The notes under the pieces are model-generated. The model searched no databases. It had not been told where the DNA came from and saw only the letters and a list, made by a program, of their open reading frames with translations. From Monosporascus cannonballus (Eukaryota > Ascomycota > Sordariomycetes > Xylariales), in NCBI GenBank assembly GCA_004154925.1, contig QJNS01000031.1, positions 310,001-374,000 on the forward strand: 64,000 nt of DNA, written 5' to 3'. Positions within the stretch are counted from its first letter, which is position 1. Each line of letters begins with the position of its first letter. Below, piece by piece: positions 1 through 11,500 of the stretch. A program made the translations under genes and the position numbers.

Positions 1-3000
1 GATCGTTAGACCCCAAGTAGCAAGGGCTCCCCGCAGAGGGGCGATGCTGTTATCCTGCTTCCAGAAATTGTTGCCCAAGCTGCGGACAGCCTCCGTCTCC
101 TGTCTTGCGGCCTCCTTCTCGACGTGCAGTGCACGCTCCTGAGTGTACGCCTTCTCGTCAAACTCGGGCGACTGGGCCTTCATCGCCGCAACTTCTTCAT
201 AAAGATATTCAAGCTCTGATTCCTTCCAGCTTCGAATCTGCCTCTTACGGATATCAATCTGTCGGCGGCGGTACTTCAGGTCCAGCAGAGGAGATGGGAA
301 CTTCGAGCTATTCTGCTCGCGAGCAGTGGTCAACACACCTTGACCAGGAGCCGGGACGGAACGCCCGATCTTGTCACTTGCAGTTGTGGTGAGGGCAATG
401 ATACCGTAGATGGGAAGTCCCATCTCGATAGCAAGCTTAGCCGTCATGATGATCTGGCAACCAGCACCCTGGGACTCCATGAAGCCATTACGCGTCGTAG
501 TAGTCGGTCGAGACATCTCCTTGGGCGTTCGGCCGTGGGCAAACTCGTCAATAGCATTGCTCGTAGCGTTCATCATGGCGAATTCGTTGGAACCTTCCTC
601 GCTGAACTCATCGTAACCGCCGACAATGCAGATACGGGCCTTGCCCTCCATGATTGTATCGTAACCGATGTCAACCGATTCGACCGCAGTAGCGCAGGCA
701 CCGACCGGCGTCTTGATGGGCCCCGAGGAAGATAACAGCAACATGTTGACCCAGGCAGCAGCGGTGTTGATGAAAGTCTCTTGTAGGACATCGTTCTGAA
801 CAGGGCGATCGAGTTTGCGCTCGACGTACATACCGTGAAGGGCATTACTACCGCCCATGCCGGCACCGATCATGTTACCAACTTCGGACACGTGGACGTA
901 CTTGTAGAATTCGTAAGGATCGGTGACACCAGCAGACACCAGAGCTTCGGCAACGGAGACAAGAACGAAGAGAGTGGAGCGATCGACCTGGGAGATGATG
1001 TCGTCCTCGATACCGTATCGCTTAGCATCCCACCCAGTAGGGATTTGACCGGCAACTAGACGGTCAAATCTGATGGCCTTGGGGATCCAGAGAGTTGCAC
1101 CCTTCTTCATGCGTACAATGTACTCGCCTGATTCAGGGATCTCAAAAATTTCGCACTTGTCGCCATGCTCTCTCTTGTATGCTTCGGCGAGGTCCTTGGA
1201 AGCCTCAAAGGGCTCAAGGTCTTCATCAATGGCAACTTCCTGAAGAAGTTGCTTCTTTTCGGGGTTGTAGCCGAAGAAAAGCTCGGGCTCGACCAGGCGG
1301 ATACCAGAGTGCTCAAGAATATGAGACTCATACTTCTGCTTAATGTCCTTGTCATCAACTGGTTCACCGGTCTTCGCATCGACCCATCCCGAGTATGGCT
1401 GACCCTTGATTGGGCCGTTGTGATTCTTAATGAGGCCCATGATCCAGGCCATCTCAACGCAGCCCTCAAGAGAGAAGTGGCCATAAGCTTCCATCTCCCA
1501 ACGGGTTCTGGAATTGCCCCAGGGACCGACTTCTGCGAAACCGGTGACGACGACGACCCTTTCAAGATCAACCATGCCCTCCAGGTTCTTGTTTAGAGGC
1601 TCGATTTCAGTCTTCCAGTCCGGAAGGGTCGGGAAGTCGAACTTGATGTTGGCACGGGGCGCAATGACCTTCTTCTTGTACAAGGCCTCGGAGTTCTCTC
1701 CGTTCACGACCTTGTTCTCGATGGCAGTCTCCTTCGTAACAGCACGGCGAATTTCACTCGTCTCCATGATATCCTTGCGCAGCCTGGTCATGGTTTCGTT
1801 CAGATTGGGAATGAACTGAAGACCACCGTTTAGGTCAGCGAAGACAGGCTCGTTCTGGCAGATGTCAGCAATGTCCGGGGACATGAGGCCGAGCAGATTG
1901 AAGGCCATCTCCTGCTGTGAGAAGGTGCGGACACCAAAAGCTTCAACACCTTCAGCAACGATGTTGTTGCCAGACATGAGACCAGTGCCACGTGTCCAAC
2001 CAATGACAGCACCAGTGATGGAAAGGTAGTTCGCCCAGTCTTCAGAGTGCCAACGGTTGAAGAGGGTTTCCAGACCAAGCTTGGACTCGGAGTAAAGACC
2101 GTCGTTTCCGAAAGTACCGTGGTTTGGCGAGAGAGGTAGGATGACCTGCGCCGGACGAGTAAGGTAGTTATGCTCATCCTTCTGGGACTTAACCGCTCCG
2201 AGAAGACGTATGACGTTGGTGAGCATAATACGGTGTGCCAGCTCGGATCTGGAATCAATGCCATCGATCTGTCGGCCCTGCTCAGGAATGGCAGCGAAAG
2301 GAACGATGTAGTCAAGATCCCAGCCGAGGCCGTTCTTCGTGTCATATATGTAGCTAACAAGGGCCTCGACGTCCTGCTTGCTGCCACCATTAAACGGAAC
2401 GACGACAAGCTGAGATCCACGGGCGCCGAACTTGGCATACATAGCCTGGTAGTATTGAGTAACCTCTGGTGAGAAGCGGCTCGTTGTCACGATAACCTTA
2501 GCACCTCCGCTGATGAGGCCGGAGAGCACTTCGGCACCGATCGATCCAGCTCCAGCACCAGTCATGAGGGCGTATTTGCCTTCGTATGAGATACCGTTTC
2601 TGGCAGCCGCTTCCAAGACGTCCAAATATACCCCTGTGAGCTTCTTGCTGTATTCCCAGCCATGGAGGGTGGAACGCTTAAGGTGCAGGAAGGGAATCGT
2701 CTCCATCTTGCCCTTGCTGACCTGGCTATTGCCCTTCAGACTGCTGGGCTTCTTGACGAGACCATTGGCCTTGCCAGAGTCCTTATTGAGAATCTGACTC
2801 TCGTTCATTGCCAGGGAACGGAGCACATTCCCGTACAGGGCTTTGAACTCGAGTTTGGCGGTCTTGGACATCTTGTGCTGCTCTTTGATGAGCTTGACGA
2901 GGCGGCCAAGATCATTTTGCACCTTAGTCCGGCCACCGTACTCAGAGATCTTACCACCCTCCGCCATCTGCTGAACGTAGTGCTCGAGTTTGCGGCAGTT

Positions 3001-4599
3001 TGCTCGCGGAACTTCCTCATAGGCGAGGTTACCCCGAGCATCAACAGTGGTGTGAGGCCCGGTAGGGACATTGACGTCCTTGTAGACCGGCGGCACGCTC
3101 AAGACGTCCCTGCAGTTCTCGATCAGCTGCTCGCCAAGTTCCTTAGCAAGCTTGTAGGTCTCCCCCCGCTCGGTGGGACAGTTGTCGATATGGTACTGCA
3201 TGAACTCGAGCAGTTTCGGATTCGATTTGCTCATAATGCGAATACACTGGCTGACGATTTCACGGTCAACGACCTTCAGTTTCCCGAACAGCACGTCGTA
3301 GTACATGGAGAGGACATCTTGACGGGCCCAGTTCCACGATGAGTCGTAAGATCGAGCCTTGAGCGGACTGAAGGATGGCTCAATTCCGGATGCGTAGAAG
3401 TCGCCATGCTCGGCAGTCCAGAGGTCTATTTGCGCCTGCAGGACGGCCTGAGACTGCTGTGTAGCTTGAGCTGCCTTCTCGCCAGCTCGTAAGTCGATCT
3501 TCAGATACCGCGCGAGTAATTCGAGTTGGTTCTTGTACAGAACCTTCTGGTCTTTGGTAAGCGCATCGAGAGCCTCGGGGTCCATCATCATGGCGCCGCC
3601 ACTGCCACCAGCGGGGCCAGCAGCCGCCGCCGTTGACAAACTGACGCCGGCGTGGGAAGCATATTTCTGCGTGACGTCGTCGAAGAATGCTTTAGCATCG
3701 GCCTCGGAGGCCAGACGAGACACTGGCTCCATAGTGATGGCGAAAACAAGGACACCGTCTTGCCTTCCGGGGCCCAAGCCCCACCGGGTCTCTAAATACT
3801 TTCGTGCTGTGGTGATATTAAAGCCACCAGGCATTTTAGAGGAGATAACACGAGCAATCAGCCCCTGCGTCGTCTTTCCAAGCTGGCCATTGAATGTCGC
3901 CTGCATCAGTCCACCTAGTTCATCGAGCGGAGTATCTTCCGGTTTCTCGGGCGTCGACCCGAATTCCTTTCCCAGATCACCGAGAATTTCGTTTTGAAGG
4001 GTAGATTTGCCTATAATATCGTGTCAGCCAACACGCAACAGTTTGCTCCCACACTTATTGCACATACCTCCTACAAGATCCTTGATCGCCTTGCTCAGGG
4101 GAATTTCAAGGAACGGCTTCTTCAACTTTTGTGCAATCAACGCTCTCACGACATCCATCGCCGGTATTGGCGCATCTGCCACAGCTGCAGCTGGCCCTGC
4201 ACTGGGGGCCGGAGCAGCCGCAGGAGCTGCTGCTGCTGCTGCTGCTGGGGCTGGCGCTGGCGCAGCACTGGACGAGCTAGGTTGAGCAGCGGCTGTGGGT
4301 TCTGATTCCTCCTCAATCGGGTCGCCTTCGTAGTAGATTTCCTTTCCATCTTTAGCAGAGCAGAGGATTTGCCGTTGTAGAGATTTGGCAGCATCGAAGG
4401 CTTCATATTTTGACGCGATTGTTCGCTTGGCCATCACACCCAATGTGTCGGCGGGACCAATCTCGACGATCCGCTCTGCTTGCTGTTCGGCAAGAAGGAC
4501 ATCCTGGGTTTCGATCCATCTTACGGGCGAGGCGAACTGGTATGCGAGCAGCTCCACCAGCAGGGTATGTGCAAGCTCTTGCTCGACCTCGGGACGCAT
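1..4599 (-). CDS. FAS2: Fatty acid synthase alpha subunit, 3' end off the window
   Basis: This is the alpha chain of the cytosolic fungal type I fatty acid synthase, which carries the growing acyl chain and performs ketoreduction and condensation. Two exons are visible (4599-4068 and 4010-1), giving 1514 residues of a family usually near 1860-1890. Residues 1-60 are the part that completes the beta-chain malonyl/palmitoyl transferase. Residues 101-146 are an Ala/Pro-rich flexible linker. The acyl carrier domain follows, with the phosphopantetheine Ser180 in GGKS, the same number as in yeast. The ketoreductase has [11 protein letters not shown] at about 661-671 and a YSESK active site (Tyr817, Lys821). 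The ketosynthase has its nucleophile in GACATA at Cys1283. The window ends before the ketosynthase histidines and the phosphopantetheinyl transferase domain. The ATG at 4599 gives the canonical MRPEVEQEL start. FAS1 is divergent and adjacent. Confidence 0.98.
4011..4067 (-). other. Intron of the FAS alpha gene
   Basis: This is a 57-bp intron with donor GTATGT (reading left from 4067), branch-like GCTGAC and acceptor TATAG ending at 4011. Splicing joins a split Gly codon and restores the acyl-carrier motif [10 protein letters not shown], so the boundaries are firm. Without splicing the frame stops shortly inside the intron. Confidence 0.95.
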
Positions 4600-7500
4600 G
4601 TTGGCAGTCGCCTCGAGGAGGTTATGTTTATTCGAGCGTATGTGGGAAGACGTGTGGGGGGAGTAGGGAGTAGATGGGCATAGGCTACTCCAGATTGGGT
4701 ATCTCTTAATATATTCCGGTTATCTCTCGCCTTTAGGAGGACAACCGGTCAACTGTCAGACGATAAGTTTCAGGGTCAATAGCCACAGTGTAATTGTTTT
4801 TTTTTGTTTTCAAGGCCGCTGTGAGGAGGCTTTGTATGTGAGAGGAGGGGAAGGAGGGGGGCACGGAGACATACAGGTATAGTGTCTACAATGTCGAAGC
4901 CCGGACCAAGCTCGACTAGGTGCTGGCTTCCCGAAAAGAAGTCGAGCAAGCAAGGAATAGCTTCGTTGTTTCGAGGTTGGAAGGGGGGACAACTTGTTGA
5001 AGAGAAAAATAAGGGATAGAGGCGAGATAGATACGGGGAAGGGATGGAACGGCGGGAAGTATGTAACAATATGTTTGACGGAATACCGTAGTCTAGTACC
5101 TGTATTGTACGTATTCCGTACGCCTAGTCCGTGAAATGAATTTTGGTTGGCGGTGGTGATCTTGACCTTGCTTGGTGTGTCCACCCACCTCAGCACCTTT
5201 TTTTGGTTGGCAGGTGGGTGCGCAACGGGTACCACGGGCAGGACAGAGAAAGGGCGGATGGTCTTCTGCAAGTATTGCATGTACAGTTTGACGCCATACT
5301 GCAGCTCTCGCGAGTCGAGTTGATTCTATTTTACGCGAATTGTACCATTTGCACCAAGAGGATTGGCATTGATGTGCTTGTTCCTAAAATACATGGTGAT
5401 GTAGCTTTCCCAAATGTTGAATTGGCCCCAGAATTTTAGAATGGCCACTAAGCTTACAAGGGGGGTCAACTAAGGTTTAGCTCCAAGCCTAGAAGGTTGG
5501 CTTGCGCTTCCCTTCGGTAGGAGGTACCTTGACAAGTCAGATGAACGAGTTACCATGTTAAATCCTGCCGGTCACGTCTGTGCATAGAGCATACAGGAAT
5601 CTAACGGTTAAAACTGCCCTACCTTGATTAGGTACCGTAGAAGAGATATTTCAGGGCCGTCCTTTATAGATGAAGCCTCCATCGCTTTCAGTCTGATTTA
5701 TACCAATTGTTGCATTTGCATCGAGTTCAATAATAGGTCCCATAAAACGTTGAATGCATGGGGGTTTATTCTAAAGCCGAGAGACCTCAATCACAAATTA
5801 TAACTAACCAAATATTGCATAGATCGAAGCCCTCTTCCAGCTCATGGCCAGGGCCCTTCCCCACAGCAGATCGTGGCAAGTCCCAAGTACGGAAGAAAGA
5901 ATCGCGAAAACCCTTCACAGTTGGATGATCAAGTCTTAGTGGTCCGGGTAATTCAAGTTCAGGATTATCCTTTGGAGCCCCTGGCCTCTATGCTTCCGAC
6001 GTTACAGACCTTCATTGTTGGATTGCAGGAATGACCTGAAGCGAGTTGAATTGCCACTTGTGCTTAGTCTAGACGCTGCTCGATCTGATATTATTGCCAG
6101 CCGGGACCAGTCCGGTCTCACAGTGGTGCCCCTCCACCTGCACGGAGACGTTCCTGGCGGGGCTGCTTGCCGCGTCGTAATGCCACTCATCCAGACTGGT
6201 GGAAGAAGATAGCGAGCCAAGCGCCCGTGTACAGGTACTTCCGAGCCTCAATAACCTACATACCTTATCCGTATACCGTATGCGCAGCCTTCTCTTATCT
6301 CCAGACTCACGTGGTTTCCTGGCTCCAGCTTCAGAGCTTATATCTACTGCAGGTTTCAGATTATCAACGCTAATGCGTGCTATTTCTAAAAACAGCATCT
6401 GCGTGTCAGTTATCACGCGTCTCTTATGTGTCTAGTCAAGTTCACGAAGGGACCATTCCCGAGCTTGGGTGAAGCAGCAAAATCGGCCAGCCATCAGATC
6501 AGGCCGCTCTAACGCTTGCATGAATCGAAGATAGACGCTGCTGGAGTATGTTGTCGTCTTAGTAGTTGTTGTTATTGTTGCTCAACTCATAGCGGCCAGC
6601 TCATAATCAGTAGTGGGATATGTTCTATTCTGGCGATTGTGCGTCCCTCCTTCTCCAGCAATACTACATTAATTCCTACGACCTCTTGATATTCCGGCTC
6701 CTGTTCATAGCCTCGCCGTCGAGAAAGAGATGGGTATTCGCACCTACTGCCCTCCAGCTCAACTGACCAATGATGCTATCGGCGGTCCCAGCTCAGCTCA
6801 GCCCTACCTGCGTATCTAATGATCTAATGCTGCTGTTACACTATCTCGGCCTGCCTATTAGAGACTGGCACGCCCTAATTGGCTATGGATCACATGTTTC
6901 CGTGCGGGACGTAGCGTGGCCATCGAGGATAAGCAAGGGCGAGCCTTCCTGGCAGTCAGCATTTAGTGAAGACGAGCGGTTACCCCCTGACGTAATATCT
7001 CCGAATGCACATGTGAACACGGATAAGGAGAAGGCTGATATCATCAGTAATGGCTACAATTAGTATCCGCATACCCAGCCATATGTAGGTAGAGATTCTA
7101 GAAAATCGATGATTACGTCAGATAAACCATGGATGAAAACTCGGGAACGTAACGCTAGTCCATTACCATTATCTACCTAGAAGTTGAAGATCTCCCCGTC
7201 AAATTGTTCTACGCTCAAGCAGAATTATAGGTGGTATGCGGAGCTACCTACTTTACTTAGATAGATATAGGCCCTGAAACAACAATAGAGAGCTCGTGAT
7301 GAGAGGAAGACAACCGGAAGCCTCTGAATTCAGGACGCTTCCATGCATCTTAGTAATACTGACGGCGGCCTATGCGGATATGGTTACTAAGTTGAACATA
7401 TAAAGTTAGATAGATGTATCTGTGTAAGGATGGAGGTGTAAGCAAGATAGCCGCCGGGCTGGGCGTCGAGATCCGTCGGTACCGTAGGCGCATACATGCA

Positions 7501-8524
7501 ACTCATCCGGTAGGTACTGATACAAAGCCGTACGCTACCTCCTGTTGCTGAAGGCTTCCAAATCGCTGCATCCCTGCCGTGGATCTTAGGCCGGTAGCTG
7601 CAGGTGTGGGGCCCGTGGCACACCATTCCCCGAATTGCCCCAACAAAGATGCTTGAGATTTTTTTTGGGCGAGAACAGCTCCAGATGCAGAATGAAGGAC
7701 CCGGTAAGAGCTTTCAAGTCGTGTCGTTGAGTTGTATAGAGTGATGGATTGACCCGACAAGGGAAAGCTTAAACGGAAGAAGGGAAAGGTATTTTGAAGT
7801 AGGTACGGATTACCGCTTCTACCATACGATTTTCAAGAGCTGATACCGGGTACTGAGTATATCCCCTTATCCACGATTGAGTACTATCAATTGGTGTTGG
7901 ATGGTGCAGGTGGATTTGCTGTCAATTGTCGAAAGTACCTACAACAAAGACAAGACCTGGTGGACTGCTACATCTCAGTAACGTGTAATCCACCCTCTTC
8001 TAGAGCTTCTTCCCCCTCTTAAAACACTTTTCCCCCTTTCAACATCTCCAAACCATCCCTTCATTGATCTTGCTTACTTGTAGCAAGCCTTGACTCGCCG
8101 CACTTAGGAGGTAAATGTAACTGCTACTATACCTACTTGCGTCCTCATCTCCTTGCACTTGTGCGTGCAGTCGTCTTCCCTCGACGTTGACGCCTTATCA
8201 AGTCCTAGTTCAAGCAAGCCAGGAGAAAGAAGCGTTCCTATCTACCCCACATCACCACCACCACATCTCCGCAATCGCTTCAGTATTCTCATCCTTCCCT
8301 TCGCTACGCGCGGCGCCGTTACGTGGGTAGGATCCCTGTGGAAAGCCCTTGACCACAAAATCTCCTGCTCTTTGCTGAGTCTACGGAGTAAAAATTGACT
8401 GTAAGAGAACTTAACCTAGCGCTTGAAGTCCATATCGCTGTGGGGAGGGGCTAACTAGACTAAGGAGACGTCTAATTCGTCCTGTTGGATTTTTCCACCC
8501 AATCCTTTATACCCGTTAATCAAG
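4600..8524. promoter_or_regulatory. Shared intergenic region between the divergent FAS genes
   Basis: This 3.9 kb interval separates the two divergent start codons and must hold both promoters. No convincing gene is seen: the open frames inside lack recognisable content. On the FAS2 side a pyrimidine-rich tract (minus strand, about 4841-4867) and a TATATTAA-like stretch (about 4708-4715, minus strand) lie upstream of the ATG. On the FAS1 side the CT-rich stretch at about 7986-8060 is a plausible transcription start region. The placement fits co-regulation of two subunits needed in equal amounts, but no specific factor site was confirmed by eye. Confidence 0.6.
7986..8524 (+). promoter_or_regulatory. 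Probable CT-rich start region and long leader of FAS1
   Basis: A strongly pyrimidine-rich stretch (about 7986-8060) is followed by more than 400 nt with no ATG other than a start-stop pair, ATG-TAA, at 8115-8120. Fungal genes often initiate near such CT tracts, and lack of ATGs is what a scanned 5' leader would show. A possible leader intron runs from GTAAGA at 8401, with a CTAAC branch at about 8451, to an AG near 8464. Its acceptor is atypical, so this is only a candidate. There is no transcript evidence. Confidence 0.4.
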
Positions 8525-11500
8525 ATGTACGGCGCGGGAACCGGCACCGGTCCTCAGACCGGAGTCTCGACACCTAGAACTTCAGCGTCTCTCCGACCTC
8601 TTACTCTCTCACATGGCTCGTTGGAGACGGCCTTCCTTATACCGACCAGCCGGCACTATCATGCTTCACAACTCCGAGACCGGTTCACGGCGACTCTCCC
8701 AACGCCCACTGACGAGCTGGCCCAAGATGATGAGCCTTCGTCCGTAGCCGAATTGGTGGCGAGATACATGGGTTTCGTTGCGCGGGAAATCGAAGAGGGC
8801 GAGGACGATGAACACGGCTCCTACGAAGAGGTCTTGAAGCTCGTCCTTAATGAGTTCGAGCGCATGTTTCTTCGCGGCAACGATGTGCACGCCCTTGCCA
8901 AGAACCTGCCCGGTATATTGGAGAAGCAGATTGCAGTCGTCCGGTGTTACTTCGCGGCTCGTTCGGTCACGAATCGAGTAATCAGGCCACATGAATCTGC
9001 CCTTATGAGGGCCGCAGAGGACGGAGATGCTGTCATCTACAGCATATTCGGTGGCCAAGGCAACATTGTCGAGTATTTCGACGAGCTCCGCGAAGTCTAC
9101 GAGACATATCCTTCATTTGTAGGCGACCTGATAACCTCGGCAGCTGATCTCCTCAAAACTCTCTCACTCGACTCCAGAATCCAAAAACTTTACGCCAAGG
9201 GCCTTGATGTCCTGGACTGGTTACACACTCCGGACTCGACTCCCGACGCTGACTACTTGGTTTCCGCACCAGTCAGTCAGCCCCTAATCGGTTTGGTGCA
9301 GTTGGCACACTATCAAGTTCTTGCCAAGGGCCTCGGAATTCACCCCGGCATTCTACGGGAGCGAACCCGAGGCGCCACCGGCCACTCTCAGGGAATTGTG
9401 GTTGCTGCCGTCGTTGCCGCCGCGGATTCGTGGGAGTCGTATGAGGAGCTGGCCAAGGATGCTCTTACCATTCTCTTCTGGATTGGCGCCCGCAGCCAAC
9501 AAGTCTTCCCCAGAACCTCCATGACACCGAATGTGCTGCAAGATTCGAACGACAACGGCGAGGGTGAGCCGACGCCCATGTTGAGTATTCGAGATTTGCC
9601 CCAGAGCGAGGTGCAGAGGCACATCGATGCTACGAACCAGTACCTCCCCGAGGACCGGCATATCGCCATATCCCTGGTGAACAGCCCGCGGAATATGGTC
9701 GTGAGTGGTCCGCCGATGTCCTTGTATGGTCTGAATCTGCAACTGCGGAAGGTCAAGGCTCCTACCGGCCTCGATCAGACCCGGGTCCCGCATACTGAGC
9801 GTAAAGTTCGATTTGTGAACCGCTTCCTCCCTATCACGGCGCCTTTCCACAGCAAGTATCTGGCTGATGCGACAAAGCTGGTGGATGAGGATCTCAAGGA
9901 TGTCAAGATCGACGTCAAGCAACTCGGCATCGCCGTCTACAATACCTACACTGGAGCTGATCTTAGAGATGAGGTAGATGGCGACATTGTGCCGTCCTTG
10001 ATTCGGATGATTACAAGAGATCGAGTCAACTGGGAAACCGCGACCGTCTTCCCCGATGCGACCCACGTGCTGGATTTCGGCCCCGGTGGCATTTCTGGCA
10101 TTGGTATCTTAACCAACCGTAACAAAGAAGGTACTGGCGTGCGCGTCATTCTGGCTGGAAACATCGATGGCAGCGTCCAGGATGTTGGTTACAAGGCTGA
10201 GCTCTTCGACCGTGATGAGGAACATGCTGTCATCTATGCAGATAACTGGGTCAAGGAATATGGCCCCCGCTTGATCAAGACCAAGGGCGGCAAGACGTAC
10301 GTGGACACGAAGATGAGCAGACTTCTCGGCCTCCCCCCTGTCATGGTGGCAGGAATGACGCCATCGACTGTCCCGTGGGATTTCGTTGCGGCGACGATGA
10401 ATGCCGGGTATCAAATCGAGTTGGCCGGTGGTGGTTACTATAACGCCAAGACCATGACTGAGGCGTTGACGAAGATTGAGAAGGCTATCCCGGCTGGGCG
10501 TGGTATCACCGTCAACCTTATCTACGTCAACCCGCGGGCAATGGCGTGGCAGATTCCTCTGTTGGGCCGCCTGAGATCGGAAGGCGTCCCTATCGAAGGC
10601 CTTACGATCGGCGCAGGTGTTCCCTCGATTGAAGTTGCGCAGGAATATATCGAGACGCTCGGTCTCAAGCATATCTCCTTCAAGCCTGGTTCCATGGAGG
10701 CCATCCAGTCCGTTATCAACATCGCAAAGGCCAACCCGACGTTCCCCGTCATTCTACAGTGGACTGGCGGTCGTGGTGGTGGCCACCACTCTTATGAAGA
10801 CTTCCACCAGCCTGTACTGCAGATGTATAGTCGTATTCGACGGTCAAGCAACATCATCTTGGTTGCCGGCAGTGGTTTCGGTGGTGCTGAGGACACCTAC
10901 CCCTACCTGACTGGAGAATGGTCAAAGAAGTACGGTTACCCGCCGATGCCTTTTGACGGCTGCATGTTTGGCAGTCGGATGATGGTCGCCAAAGAATGCC
11001 ATACTAGCAGTGCCGCGAAGCAGGCCATAGTTGATGCTCCCGGAGTCGGCGATGACCAATGGGAGAAGACCTACAAGGGTCCGGCTGGTGGTGTAATTAC
11101 TGTCAGATCAGAGATGGGCGAGCCGATTCACAAGCTTGCCACGCGTGGTGTCAAATTCTGGGCAGAGATGGACCAGAAAATCTTCTCTCTGCCCAAGGAG
11201 AAGCGTGTTGCCGAGCTCAAGAAGAACCGTGAGTACATCATTAAGAAGCTGAACGAAGACTTCCAAAAGGTCTGGTTCGGTCGTAACAAGGCTGGCGAGA
11301 CTGTTGACCTTGAGGACATGACCTATGGAGAGGTCGTCCGGCGACTGGTTGGGCTCCTTTACGTCAAGCACCAGTCCCGCTGGATTGACCCGTCGTACAT
11401 GAAGCTCACCGGTGACTTCATCCACCGTGTCGAGGAGCGGTTCACCGTTGGTGCCAACCAACCATCACTTCTGCAGAGCTACTCCGATCTCAACGAGCCT

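Noticed and set aside
1107..2438. Long open frames on both strands inside the first 4 kb
   Set aside because: They are shadows of the FAS alpha coding frame on the minus strand and have no protein-like content.
4841..4867. Binding site for a fatty-acid-responsive factor (FarA/FarB type) in the FAS intergenic region
   Set aside because: No clear CCTCGG/CCGAGG site was seen on scanning. The pyrimidine tract alone does not identify a factor.
6770..7063. Open frame of 97 codons in the FAS intergenic region
   Set aside because: No protein-like features or promoter were seen. It is likely chance in a long spacer.
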